DNA of 38,536 nt from positions 1 to 38,536 of the forward strand of contig CALZJF010000020.1 of the NCBI GenBank assembly GCA_945787885.1, in the 5' to 3' direction. The stretch is from an uncultured Bacteroidales bacterium. GTDB taxonomy: Bacteria; Bacteroidota; Bacteroidia; Bacteroidales; Bacteroidaceae. Position 1 is the first letter of the stretch. Every line of letters begins with the position of its first letter. Under the pieces are notes generated by a model. The model was not told the origin of the DNA, made no database searches, and saw nothing but the letters and a program-made list of their open reading frames with translations. The translations under genes were made by a program, and so were the position numbers. Below are positions 25,204 through 34,200 of this stretch, piece after piece.

Positions 25204-25222
25204 CTTTTCTTCCGCACACACC

Positions 25223-26197
25223 ATGCTCTTATACGTAGGATTAGGCTCAAACTTAGGGGAGCGCGAGGAGAACATCCGCCGCGCCGCCCAGCTCATCAGC
25301 GAGCGCGTGGGGCAACTGCTGAAGTGCTCCTCCATCTATGAATCTGCCCCCGTGGATATGAAGACGGACAATATGTTCCTCAATGCCGTGGCTCTCTTCG
25401 AGACGGACATGGAGGCGCACGAGATTCTCCGCATCACGCAGCAGATAGAGCGCGAACTCGGGCGTACGCAGAAAAGCGATGCCCGACACTACGACCGCAC
25501 CATCGACATCGACCTCCTGCAGTATGGCGACCTCAATTTCGAGGAGGCCGAACTCACGCTGCCTCACCCCATGGTGCCGGAACGGAAATTCGTCCTTGAA
25601 CCCTTGGTGGAAATAGACCCCGATGCCCGCTTCATGGCACCGCCCTTCCCCACCTTCGCACAGCTGCTGGAGGATTTCGACACGGCAGAAATCACGGTGC
25701 CTACGGAGCCGCTGCCCATCGACTGGCGCGCCGTCAATTTCCTCCTCAGACAGCTCTCGCCGGGCAAGAGCATCACCTGGACGGACTATCAGCAGCTGTT
25801 TGAAACCCCTAACACCTATCTCGTCTTCCTCTCTGACTATGTGGAGGACGTCAAGCGGCGCGTGGGAATGGCCACGCTCTGCATCACGCAGTCGCCCACG
25901 GGGAGAAAGGCGTGGGTGGAAGACCTCGTCATCGACCAGCCCTTCCGCGGCCGCGGACTGAGCCATCGCCTGCTGGCCTGCCTGAAACTCAAGGCGGCGG
26001 AGATGGGCGTGCGGAAGCTGATGCTCACTTCGCGCCCCGTGCGAGTGGCGGCCAACCGCCTCTATCAGCATGAGGGCTTCGAACGCCGGGAGACGAACGT
26101 CTATGCCTTTGAGATTCTGCCCGGCGACATCGAGGCCTACAGGCTCGCCACCAACGGGCAACGGCTGAAATGCGTCGGGCCGCTGCTGACGGACTAA
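25223..26197 (+). CDS. folK: HPPK (FolK) fused to a GNAT acetyltransferase domain
   Basis: A 324-residue fusion. Residues 1 to about 150 are 6-hydroxymethyl-7,8-dihydropterin pyrophosphokinase, a folate synthesis enzyme: LLYVGLGSNLGEREENI, SSIYESAPV, the Mg-binding RHYDRTIDIDLL (D95, D97) and LPHPMVPERKFVLEPL. Residues about 175-310 have the GNAT acetyl-CoA fold: VGMATLCITQSPTGRKAWVEDLVID, the P-loop-like RGRGLS (R242-S247) and AANRLYQHEGFERRETNVY. Free-standing FolK ends at about residue 160. There is no stop or frame change between the parts, so the fusion is real in this sequence. The GNAT substrate is unknown. Confidence 0.9.
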   Translation: MLLYVGLGSNLGEREENIRRAAQLISERVGQLLKCSSIYESAPVDMKTDNMFLNAVALFETDMEAHEILRITQQIERELGRTQKSDARHYDRTIDIDLLQYGDLNFEEAELTLPHPMVPERKFVLEPLVEIDPDARFMAPPFPTFAQLLEDFDTAEITVPTEPLPIDWRAVNFLLRQLSPGKSITWTDYQQLFETPNTYLVFLSDYVEDVKRRVGMATLCITQSPTGRKAWVEDLVIDQPFRGRGLSHRLLACLKLKAAEMGVRKLMLTSRPVRVAANRLYQHEGFERRETNVYAFEILPGDIEAYRLATNGQRLKCVGPLLTD

Positions 26198-26248
26198 GGC
26201 TCCTGCCTCTGCCCCCTGCCCTCCCCCATCTTCTGACTGCATTTTGCC

Positions 26249-26893
26249 ATGACGAATCTTGACGACTATATTCTGGAGCATATCTCGCCCGAACATCCTT
26301 ACCTCTACCGCCTCTACCGCGCCACAAACACGCAACTGCTGCGCCCACGGATGGCAAGCGGACACCAGCAGGGACTCTTGCTCAGGATGCTTTGCCAGAT
26401 GCTGCGCCCCATGACAGTGGTAGAAATCGGCACGTACAGCGGATATTCCGCCCTCGCTATGGCGAGCGGAATGCCCGACGGCGCACGGCTCTACACCTTC
26501 GAAATCAACGATGAGCAGGAGGACTTCACACGGCCGTGGATAGAGGCTTCGCCCTGGGCTGAGAAAATCTCCATGCTGACGGGCAACATCGCTGAAATGC
26601 TCCCGGAAATGCACTTGCCCCCCATCGACCTCGCCTTCATTGACGCCAACAAGCGCGACTACGTAGGCTACTATCACCTCCTGCGCCCCTTCATGCGCTG
26701 CGGGGGATGGATGCTGGCTGACAATACGCTCTGGGACGGCCACGTGGCTGACCATGCCTACGACCGCGATGCGCAGACCATCGGCATCCGGGCCTTCAAC
26801 GACCTGATGGCTGAAGAGGCGCGGAGCGGGCGCATCGACACGAACATCCTGCCCCTGCGCGATGGGCTCACCATCATTCGCATAAGAGAATAG
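26249..26893 (+). CDS. Caffeoyl-CoA-type SAM-dependent O-methyltransferase
   Basis: A 214-residue class I methyltransferase of the PF01596 family. The SAM-binding motif I is VVEIGTYSGYSALAMA (57-72); the metal ligands are D132 (in FIDANKRDY) and D158-N159 (in ADNTLWDG), the Mg-dependent O-methyltransferase pattern. No signal peptide. The physiological acceptor in Bacteroidota is not known. It is followed 36 bp later by rbfA. Confidence 0.9.
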   Translation: MTNLDDYILEHISPEHPYLYRLYRATNTQLLRPRMASGHQQGLLLRMLCQMLRPMTVVEIGTYSGYSALAMASGMPDGARLYTFEINDEQEDFTRPWIEASPWAEKISMLTGNIAEMLPEMHLPPIDLAFIDANKRDYVGYYHLLRPFMRCGGWMLADNTLWDGHVADHAYDRDAQTIGIRAFNDLMAEEARSGRIDTNILPLRDGLTIIRIRE

Positions 26894-26929
26894 GCAGAAA
26901 CCCAACGAACACACTCCTCTATTATATAT

Positions 26930-27265
26930 ATGGAAACCACACGACAACAGAAAATAGCACGACTCCTACAGAAGGAACTGAGCGACATCTTCCAGAAAGA
27001 TGCCAAAGCCATGCCGGGCGTCATCGTGAGCATCACGAAGGCTTACATCAGCCCCGACATGAGCGTATGCCGCGCATACATCAGCGTCTTCCCCTCTGAG
27101 AAGGCGGAAAACATCCTGCAGGGCATCAATGCGCAGAACTCGCGCATTCGCTATGAGCTCGGCACGCGCGTGCGGCATCAGCTGCGCATCATCCCCGAAC
27201 TCAAATTCTTCATCGACGATTCGATGGACTATCTGGAGCACATCGACGAACTCCTGAAACAATAG
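26930..27265 (+). CDS. rbfA: 30S ribosome-binding factor RbfA
   Basis: A 111-residue protein of the KH-like RbfA family, which assists maturation of the 16S rRNA 5' end and the 30S subunit. Characteristic stretches are TTRQQKIARLLQKELSDIF, VSITKAYISPDMSVCRAYISVF and the C-terminal RIIPELKFFIDDSMDYLEHID. The length is typical for Bacteroidota. A LolC/E-like permease gene follows after 24 bp, the same neighbour order as in many Bacteroidales. Confidence 0.95.
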   Translation: METTRQQKIARLLQKELSDIFQKDAKAMPGVIVSITKAYISPDMSVCRAYISVFPSEKAENILQGINAQNSRIRYELGTRVRHQLRIIPELKFFIDDSMDYLEHIDELLKQ

Positions 27266-27289
27266 GGCCGTGCCCTGACTCCTTCGCCC

Positions 27290-28525
27290 ATGCACCTTCC
27301 TTTTTTCATCGCACGGCGCTACCTTTTCTCCAAGAAAAGCCATAATGCCATCAATATCATCAGCGGCATCGCTGCGGCGGGCATTGCAATCGCCACGGCG
27401 GCCATGGTCTGCATCCTCTCCGTCTTCAATGGGTTTCACGACCTCATCGCCACGCTCTACTGCCACTTCGACCCTGAACTGCAGGTGACGGCAGTGCAGG
27501 GCAAGACGTTCGAGGCCGACGATGCCGTCGTCAGGCAGATGAAGAGCCACCCCGAGGTGGAGTTTGCAGCCGAATGCCTGGAAGACAATGCCCTCTTCCT
27601 CTTCCGGGGCCATCCGCTCGTCATCACCCTCAAGGGCGTTGACAAGAACTTCGAGCACGTCACGGGCATTCGCGACATCCTCTACGGCGAGGGCTCCTAC
27701 CGCCTGCAGAGCGGCGAGGTGTATTACGGCATTCCCGGCATCGGGCTGGCGGCAAAGATGGGCGGTGCGAACTATGGCACGCTGCAAATCTGCGCACCGC
27801 GAGGCGGCGAACGCATCAATCTGGCCAACCCCATCGAATCGTTCTCCGTGGAAGACATCCTCAGCCCCGGCATTGTCTTCGATGTCAATCAGCGGAAATA
27901 CGATGAGCACTATATGCTCACATCGCTCGCCTTCGCCCAAAACCTTTTTGAGAAGGAGGGGCGCATATCCTCGCTTGAGCTGAAGGCAAAGGCTGGGACC
28001 GACATCGCCCACCTCAAGGCTGAACTGCGGAAAATGGCTGGCGGACGCTTCAGCGTGAAGGACCGCATGGAGCAGCAGGCCGACGTGTTCAACATCATGA
28101 ACATCGAGAAGCTCGTGGCCTACCTCTTCCTCACGTTCATCATCCTCGTAGCCTGCTTCAACATCATCTCTTCGCTCTCCATGCTCATCATTGAGAAGCG
28201 CGACGATGTGCTCACTCTTCAGCATCTGGGCATGACGCCCGGCCGCATTCGCTCCATCTTCATGACCGAGGGCCGCCTCATCAGCATCTTCGGCGGAGCC
28301 ATCGGCATCGTCGTCGGCCTTGCCCTCTGCTATCTTCAGCAATATTTCGGCATCATCAGCATGGGCGATGGCCAGGGATTCATCGTGAAGGCCTACCCCG
28401 TGGCCGTTCATCCTGCCGATGTCCTCGTGGTCTTCGCCACCTCCGTTGCCATCGGCTTCGTCAGTGTCTGGTATCCCGTCCATCTCCTCACTCGCCGGCT
28501 GCTTTCCAGCCCTTCAGCCGAATAA
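27290..28525 (+). CDS. LolC/LolE-like ABC transporter permease
   Basis: A 411-residue inner-membrane protein of the MacB/FtsX permease superfamily. An N-terminal membrane helix (about 20-50, FIARRYLFSKKSHNAINIISGI being the LolC/E-type start) is followed by a large periplasmic domain (about 55-265) and three C-terminal helices (about 275-300, 320-350, 370-395). Such proteins work with an ATPase to extract lipoproteins from the inner membrane. No ATPase gene is adjacent, so the lipoprotein-release role is inferred from similarity. Confidence 0.85.
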   Translation: MHLPFFIARRYLFSKKSHNAINIISGIAAAGIAIATAAMVCILSVFNGFHDLIATLYCHFDPELQVTAVQGKTFEADDAVVRQMKSHPEVEFAAECLEDNALFLFRGHPLVITLKGVDKNFEHVTGIRDILYGEGSYRLQSGEVYYGIPGIGLAAKMGGANYGTLQICAPRGGERINLANPIESFSVEDILSPGIVFDVNQRKYDEHYMLTSLAFAQNLFEKEGRISSLELKAKAGTDIAHLKAELRKMAGGRFSVKDRMEQQADVFNIMNIEKLVAYLFLTFIILVACFNIISSLSMLIIEKRDDVLTLQHLGMTPGRIRSIFMTEGRLISIFGGAIGIVVGLALCYLQQYFGIISMGDGQGFIVKAYPVAVHPADVLVVFATSVAIGFVSVWYPVHLLTRRLLSSPSAE

Positions 28526-28620
28526 TCGCCCGGGAGCTGCCGCATTCGCCCTCATGGCGGTTCGCCATCTTCCATATTCCCTTAGCCCCCGAAACAGAAA
28601 CAACTCTCTCACCTTACGCT

Positions 28621-31600
28621 ATGAAAACAAACCTCAAGACCCTCTTCTTCGCCCTCCTCGCCGGCATGCTCGCACCGCTGACGGCAAGCGCAGAAATCGT
28701 AGATGGTGCCTGCTACCACATCGTCAATGCGTGGTCGGGCAAGACCATGACGAACAAAGAATTTGAAGACAACAACGCGAACATCACGCTCACCACGGAG
28801 GATGAAAAGAAATGGGGACAGGTGTGGGAAGCACGTCGCTACGCCAACGATGTCTTCTATCTCGTCAATCCCTACTGCGAAAAGGCCATCGACCAGAATC
28901 CCTACGGTGGCGGCCAACTCCTGCAATGGCAGTATTCCATGGGCGCAAGCGGCAGCAACCAGCGTTTCTACATCGCCCAGGCTGACGTGGATGCCGACAC
29001 GTATGTGATCTACAACAACGAGAAGCCGCAGAATGGCAGCTACGATGCCCGTTCGCGCTGCATCGCCCTCCAGAGCAGCGTCCTCCTCATGTCGGCCGAC
29101 ACGAAGTCCGCCACGAGCCAGTGGATTTTCAAGAAGATTGACACCGAGAAGGTGGAGCCTCCCACGAGTGCCTCAAGCGACAACGTCTGGGAAGACCAGG
29201 CCATCTTCGGCATCAACAAGGAGAAGGCCCACGCCTCCTTCATCCCCTATCCCTCCACCGAGGCCCTGAAGGCCGACGCCGAGACGTTCGCCCACCCCTG
29301 GATTACGCCTGCGAAAAACACATCCTACCTTTCTCTCTGCGGCACCTGGAAATTCCTCTTTGCCAGCAACACCGATGAGCGGCCGCAGGAGGAATTCTAT
29401 GCCGACGACGTTGATGCCAATGCCTGGGACGATATCCACGTGCCGGGATGCTGGGAGATGTTCGGCTACGACAAGATGATGTATCTCAACGTCGAATATG
29501 CCTTTGCCGACAATCCGCCCTTCATCCGCAACAAGGTGAACGGCGTGGGCGACAACCCCGTCGGCTCCTATCGGCGCGACTTCACCCTCCCCTCGGGATG
29601 GGAGGAGCAACGCGTCTTCCTCCACTTCGATGGCCTCTATTCGGGTGCATTCGTATGGGTGAACGGCAAGGAAGTGGGCTATACGCAGGGCGGAAACAAT
29701 GATGCAGAGTTCGACATCACGCCCTATGTCCGCACGGGCAGCAACAATATCTCCGTCCAGGTCATCCGCTGGACCGATGGTTCCTACCTCGAAGGTCAGG
29801 ACATGTGGCACATGAGCGGCCTGCACCGCGATGTCTATCTCTACGCCACGCCGCGCACCTTCCTCCGCGACCACTACGTCTCCACTGCGCTCACCGCACA
29901 GGCTGGCTACAAGCGCGGCACGATGACCTTCGAAATGGAGCTCGACAACCGCGATGGCAAGGCTGCCACGAAGCAGATTGACATCACGCTGCTATCGCCC
30001 GCCGGCGAGGAGCTCAACTCCTGGAGCAAAACCTTCAGCCTGGCCGAGGGCGAGACCAGCAAGACCATGAAGTTCACCACTCCCACGCTCACCAACCTCC
30101 AGACATGGAGCGCGGAGCACCCCACGCTCTACACCCTCCTCTTCAGCCAGAAGTCGGAAGAGGGCAAGGAGGAAATGGCTTTCCAGACGAAATTCGGATT
30201 CCGCGACGTCACCGTCAAGAACAGCCTCGTGTACATCAACGGCCAGCGCGTGTATTTCCGCGGTGTCAATACGCAGGACACGCACCCCGTGCTCGGACGT
30301 TCCATCGACATCGAGACCATGCTCACCGACATTCTCATGATGAAGCAGGCGAACGTCAATACCGTGCGCACTTCCCACTATCCGCGCCAGCCCAAGATGT
30401 ATGCCATGTTTGACTACTACGGGCTTTACGTCATGGACGAGGCCGACGTGGAATGCCACAAGAACTGGAACGACGGCGGCGGAATCTCCAACGATGCTTC
30501 CTGGCAGCCGCAATACATTGACCGCACGGAGCGCATGGTCTTCGGCCACCGCAATCATCCCTCCATCATCTTCTGGAGCCTGGGCAACGAGAGCGGCACG
30601 GGGCAGAACCTCAAAGCCACCTACGACCGCTGCAAGGACCTCGACTCGCGGCCCGTCCACTATGAGGGTGCCACGCGGGGATGGGCAAACTATACCGACC
30701 TCCACTCCCACATGTACCCCAGCCTCGACGAGGTGAGAAGCAGCTCCAAGGGCAACAGCCGCTCCATCCCCTACTTCATGTGCGAATATGCCCACGCCAT
30801 GGGCAACGGCGTCGGGAACCTCCGCGAATACTGGGACATCATCGAAGGGAGCAACATGGGCATCGGAGGCTGCATCTGGGACTGGGTGGACCAGACCGTC
30901 TATGACCCCGCCGTCATTCCCCACGACATGCTCGTGCCGGGCGTGGGCCACGACCCCGAAAAGCTCGACCCCGCGCTCTCCGAAAACGGCTTCCCGCGCT
31001 ATGTCTCCGGATATGACATGCCCGGCAACCATCAGGGCAACTTCCTCAACAATGGCATCATCACTCCTGACCGTGCATGGACGCCGAAGCTCGCTGAGGT
31101 CAAGAAGATTTATCAGCCCGCCAGCCTCGTCCTGGCTGAAGACGGCGAACGCATCGTCATCACGAACAAGCTCAACTTCACCAACCTCAATGAGCTTTGC
31201 ACGCTCCACTACGAGGGGCTGAAGGCGGGCAAGGTGATTTCAGAGGGCGACATGGAGCTGCCCGCCCTCGCGCCGGGAGCTGCCGACGTGGTGTATCTCC
31301 CTGCTGACTGCGTCACCGACGGCGATGGCTATGTCAATCTCGAACTGCGCCTGAAGGAGGCTTCGCTCTATGCCGAGGCGGGCTACCCCATCGCCACGGA
31401 GCAAATCAAGCTGGCCGCGGCTCCCGACCCCGCACCCACGCCTGAGCCGGAGACTTCCGCCCTCACCGTGAAGCGCAACGGCACCGACAAGACTTACACC
31501 ATCTCGGGCGAACGCGTACGGCTCACCATTGGCGACGATGGATTCATCAAGGAATACGTCAGCAATGGCGTCAATATGCTTGCCGCCGAAAGCCCCATCG

Positions 31601-32481
31601 ACCAGCCCATCTACTCCAACATCCGCTGGATTGAGAACGAATCGCCCTACGGCGGCCACTCCTTCGGCAACTCTACTGCCGCCATCACCTCCACGACGCT
31701 CAATAAGCCGACGCTCTCCGAGGGAGACACGCAGGCCAACTTCCGCACCACCGTCAGCGACGACCAGTGCAAATACAGCATCATCTATACGCTCCTCAAC
31801 ACGGGAGAGCTGAAAATGGAGGTCACCTATACGCCCGTGGCTAACGGACTGCGCCGAATCGGGCTCGACATGAAGTTCCCCGCGGGATTTGAACACGTGG
31901 CTTACTACGGGCGCGGACCTCTCGAAAACTATATCGACCGCTGCGATGCTGCCTACATGGGCTACTACGAGACCACCATCGACAATCTCTATCAGCCCTA
32001 CATCCACCCGCAGAGCAATGGCAACCGCATGGATGCACGCCTCATAGAGCTTCGGAATCCTGACACGAACCAGTGCATCCGCATCAAGAGCGAGGGCGGC
32101 ACGAACTTCTCGCTCTCTCACTTCGACCAGAGCAAATTCCTCAAAGCCGTCGTCCACAACTGGGAGCTGAAGCGTCAGGACGAAGTCTTCGCCACGCTCG
32201 ACTATATGCAGCGCGGTCTTGGCAATGGCTCGTGCGGCCCCGGCACGCTCTCGGAATACTATTGCCCATCGAGCGGCAGCTACAAGCAAGACCTTTCCTT
32301 CATCGGCATCAGCCAGTTCGACACGTCTGTACGTCACACCCTCACGGATGCTGACCCCTCTGCCTCCAACGCTGCCATCTACAACCTCGGCGGCGTACGC
32401 CTTCCCTCGCTCGAAGGACAGCCCCACGGCATCTACATCGTGAAAGACGATAAGGGCTCTCAGCGCATCCTACGCAAATAG
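28621..32481 (+). CDS. Secreted GH2 beta-galactosidase with ricin-like N-terminal domain and T9SS-like tail
   Basis: A 1286-residue exported enzyme. A signal peptide (about 1-24) is followed by a beta-trefoil, ricin-B-like domain (about 25-175). The GH2 sugar-binding, immunoglobulin-like and TIM-barrel domains run from about 225 to 830, with acid/base E657 in SLGNESG and nucleophile E722 in CEYAHAMGN. A Bgal small-chain domain occupies about 980-1235. The final residues, YNLGGVR ... GIYIVKDDKGSQRILRK, resemble a type A C-terminal sorting signal of the type IX secretion system. It probably cleaves terminal beta-galactosides of glycans at the cell surface. A strong terminator follows. Confidence 0.92.
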   Translation: MKTNLKTLFFALLAGMLAPLTASAEIVDGACYHIVNAWSGKTMTNKEFEDNNANITLTTEDEKKWGQVWEARRYANDVFYLVNPYCEKAIDQNPYGGGQLLQWQYSMGASGSNQRFYIAQADVDADTYVIYNNEKPQNGSYDARSRCIALQSSVLLMSADTKSATSQWIFKKIDTEKVEPPTSASSDNVWEDQAIFGINKEKAHASFIPYPSTEALKADAETFAHPWITPAKNTSYLSLCGTWKFLFASNTDERPQEEFYADDVDANAWDDIHVPGCWEMFGYDKMMYLNVEYAFADNPPFIRNKVNGVGDNPVGSYRRDFTLPSGWEEQRVFLHFDGLYSGAFVWVNGKEVGYTQGGNNDAEFDITPYVRTGSNNISVQVIRWTDGSYLEGQDMWHMSGLHRDVYLYATPRTFLRDHYVSTALTAQAGYKRGTMTFEMELDNRDGKAATKQIDITLLSPAGEELNSWSKTFSLAEGETSKTMKFTTPTLTNLQTWSAEHPTLYTLLFSQKSEEGKEEMAFQTKFGFRDVTVKNSLVYINGQRVYFRGVNTQDTHPVLGRSIDIETMLTDILMMKQANVNTVRTSHYPRQPKMYAMFDYYGLYVMDEADVECHKNWNDGGGISNDASWQPQYIDRTERMVFGHRNHPSIIFWSLGNESGTGQNLKATYDRCKDLDSRPVHYEGATRGWANYTDLHSHMYPSLDEVRSSSKGNSRSIPYFMCEYAHAMGNGVGNLREYWDIIEGSNMGIGGCIWDWVDQTVYDPAVIPHDMLVPGVGHDPEKLDPALSENGFPRYVSGYDMPGNHQGNFLNNGIITPDRAWTPKLAEVKKIYQPASLVLAEDGERIVITNKLNFTNLNELCTLHYEGLKAGKVISEGDMELPALAPGAADVVYLPADCVTDGDGYVNLELRLKEASLYAEAGYPIATEQIKLAAAPDPAPTPEPETSALTVKRNGTDKTYTISGERVRLTIGDDGFIKEYVSNGVNMLAAESPIDQPIYSNIRWIENESPYGGHSFGNSTAAITSTTLNKPTLSEGDTQANFRTTVSDDQCKYSIIYTLLNTGELKMEVTYTPVANGLRRIGLDMKFPAGFEHVAYYGRGPLENYIDRCDAAYMGYYETTIDNLYQPYIHPQSNGNRMDARLIELRNPDTNQCIRIKSEGGTNFSLSHFDQSKFLKAVVHNWELKRQDEVFATLDYMQRGLGNGSCGPGTLSEYYCPSSGSYKQDLSFIGISQFDTSVRHTLTDADPSASNAAIYNLGGVRLPSLEGQPHGIYIVKDDKGSQRILRK

Positions 32482-32505
32482 CGGATTCACGAATCAGGAC
32501 TTTCA

Positions 32506-32558
32506 ATCGCGTCCTGCCATTCCAAAATTCATACGGAATGGCAGGACGCGATTTTTTT
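32506..32558 (+). terminator. Intrinsic terminator of the beta-galactosidase gene
   Basis: A perfect 18-bp stem (32506-32523 with 32535-32552) with an 11-nt loop, followed directly by a run of T's to 32558. It lies 24 bp after the stop codon. Confidence 0.92.
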
Positions 32559-33055
32559 CATGCCCTCCAAGCAAACTCCGCATTGGTTTGCCCCGCATCA
32601 GCAGGGCTACAGATTTTTTTTTGACCTGTACGCCTTCCTTTATTGATGTCCGCACGCGCTATTCTATACGGGCATGGCGAAGATGGGAATACGCATGGCA
32701 GGACGCCACACGATGTCCCCCGTTCCCCCGACAGCAGTCCTCGAATCTTCGGCAGCGCATTTCGGCTCAGCGTCATCACTCTGGGTACTCAAAATGACCA
32801 TTTACAGGGATGAAAATGACCACTTGAAAGGGCGAAATTGGCCACACGGAGGGCTGAAGCTCTGCGGAAGGGAGCGCGAAGCACAGACAATTTTTCTCTT
32901 TTTTGAAAGATTTGAGAACTTTCAGCCCTATCGTAAGGGCTGCCAAAGGTCAAAACATGCACACTTTGCCATTCAAGCCTTGCAGACTTTACGAATAATT
33001 CAGAAAATTTCTTTATTTTTCCATAAAGAGGCAAACAAAAAATAGGCAAAAAGGG
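32559..33055. other. Intergenic region with repeat locus B, no gene
   Basis: About 500 bp with no defensible coding region. The block at 32791-32885 belongs to the 22-bp repeat family. A small AGCCCT/AGGGCT hairpin occurs at about 32926-32942. The segments 32560-32780 and 32945-33050 show nothing recognisable. Confidence 0.6.
32791..32885 (+). repeat. 22-bp intergenic repeat block, locus B
   Basis: Three abutting units of exactly 22 bp at 32791-32812, 32813-32834 and 32835-32856 share AAAATGACCA at the head and GGG at the tail, decaying along the block. They are followed by a GAAGCTCTGCGGAAGGGAGCGCGAAGC segment (two parts shorter than 20 bases each: GAAGCTCTGCGG, then AAGGGAGCGCGAAGC) that matches, inverted, the head of locus A at 3639-3667. 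Confidence 0.7.
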
Positions 33056-33063
33056 TAATTTTG
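33056..33063 (+). promoter_or_regulatory. Possible -7 element for the lipoprotein pair
   Basis: TAATTTTG is a perfect Bacteroidota -7 box, 33 bp before the ATG at 33097. No clear TTTG lies 19-21 bp upstream in the A-rich sequence. Confidence 0.45.
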
Positions 33064-33096
33064 CGGTGTTGAATTATCAAACCTATAAATTCTACA

Positions 33097-33471
33097 ATGA
33101 TGAAAAAAATTCTTTTTGTAGCCTCTGTGCTGATTATGACGTTGGCATCTTGCACAACGACGAAGAAAACTGCTACTTCAATGGACGTAAACAATTACGT
33201 TGGGTCAAAGAACACGGTTGAACTTGAAGTTTCTGACACACGAATCTCTTACGATTTCTACACGACGAAGAGCATACGCCGCGGTGGAAGACAGAATGTC
33301 TATGACTGTGCTACTGCTGAAGCTCTGATGAGAAATGGCAATGCTGACGTGCTGGTGGCTCCCGAATATGAAACCTACATACGCAAGGGACTCTTCGGCC
33401 CTAAGAAAATCAAGCGCGTAGTTGTATCCGGATTCCCTGCCAAATACAAGAATTTCAAAATTGAGAAATAA
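33097..33471 (+). CDS. Small lipoprotein, paralogue 1
   Basis: A 124-residue lipoprotein; the signal peptide ends IMTLASCTTTKK with Cys19 as the likely acylation site. The mature part shares a pattern with the next gene: SCTT.KKTAT..DV.N.V near the start, an ADVLVAPEYE segment (about 86-95) and a final GFPAKYKNFK. I do not recognise a named family. Two ATGs are adjacent at the start, and the second would also serve. It forms a two-gene unit with the paralogue 17 bp downstream. Likely periplasmic or outer-membrane anchored, function unknown. Confidence 0.8.
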   Translation: MMKKILFVASVLIMTLASCTTTKKTATSMDVNNYVGSKNTVELEVSDTRISYDFYTTKSIRRGGRQNVYDCATAEALMRNGNADVLVAPEYETYIRKGLFGPKKIKRVVVSGFPAKYKNFKIEK

Positions 33472-33488
33472 ATCACCATTATAAGACC

Positions 33489-33953
33489 ATGAAAAAAACT
33501 GCATACTTCCTGACTTTCTGCGGTCTTTTACTGGTGTCTTCTTGCACTACACTGAAGAAAACGGCAACCACCGCAGATGTAGAAAACAATGTTCTTCAGC
33601 ATCCCGTTGTTGTCAATACCATTGTCAAGGAAAAAATTTCTGCCACGAAGACGTGGTATTGGAAACCTTTCCACTGGGGAGAGTTGAAATACGAAATTGC
33701 CAAGGGAAACCTCGTGGCAGAAACACTGAAAGAACATGAAGCCGATGTGCTCCTCGAACCCCAATTCATCTTTACGAGAACACCGTTCGGTGAACGCGTA
33801 CTCACCGTGACGGGCTTTCCCGCCATTTACAAAGACTTTAGAAATGCCACTCCTCAGGATCTTGAACTCATCAATTCCTGCAAGGAGGCAAACGAAAAGG
33901 TGAAATACAACAAGGACGAAACGTTCCTGAAGAAATTCTTATTTTTGAAATGA
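33489..33953 (+). CDS. Small lipoprotein, paralogue 2
   Basis: A 154-residue lipoprotein with signal peptide end LLLVSSCTTLKK (Cys19). It keeps the pattern of paralogue 1 (KKTATTADVENNV, ADVLLEPQFIF, VTGFPAIYKDF) but has about 25 extra residues in a C-terminal tail (DLELINSCKEANEKVKYNKDE) and a longer middle section with WYWKPFHWGELKYEIAKGN. The pair looks like an old tandem duplication. Function unknown. A hairpin terminator follows within 10 bp. Confidence 0.8.
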   Translation: MKKTAYFLTFCGLLLVSSCTTLKKTATTADVENNVLQHPVVVNTIVKEKISATKTWYWKPFHWGELKYEIAKGNLVAETLKEHEADVLLEPQFIFTRTPFGERVLTVTGFPAIYKDFRNATPQDLELINSCKEANEKVKYNKDETFLKKFLFLK

Positions 33954-33960
33954 TAATATC

Positions 33961-34004
33961 GCAGCAGTGGAGACCCGCTTTGGGGCTTCGCTGCTGCTGT
34001 TTTC
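33961..34004 (+). terminator. Terminator of the lipoprotein pair
   Basis: GCAGCAG (33961-33967) pairs with CTGCTGC (33991-33997), with further inner CCC/GGG pairing, followed by TGTTTT. It starts 7 bp after the stop at 33953. The remaining 34005-34200 holds no recognisable feature. Confidence 0.7.
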
Positions 34005-34200
34005 TGCTACGGAATCGGATTTTCCTTACTTAAATCTCTGCTCTCCCATCAAGGCCAAAAGATGCGAAGTGGAATGTCGCACAATATTTTACAGATAAAA
34101 ATGGGGAGGAATGGATATTTTCTAAAGATTTCGTTGCTATGACCCCATTATTTTGATGTATCTTCGCTGTAGAAAACAGCAATAAAACCAAAAGAACTTT

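Noticed and set aside
32791-32856. Possible CRISPR-like array
   Set aside because: The 22-bp units abut directly with no unique spacers, there are only three, and no cas gene is present in the window.
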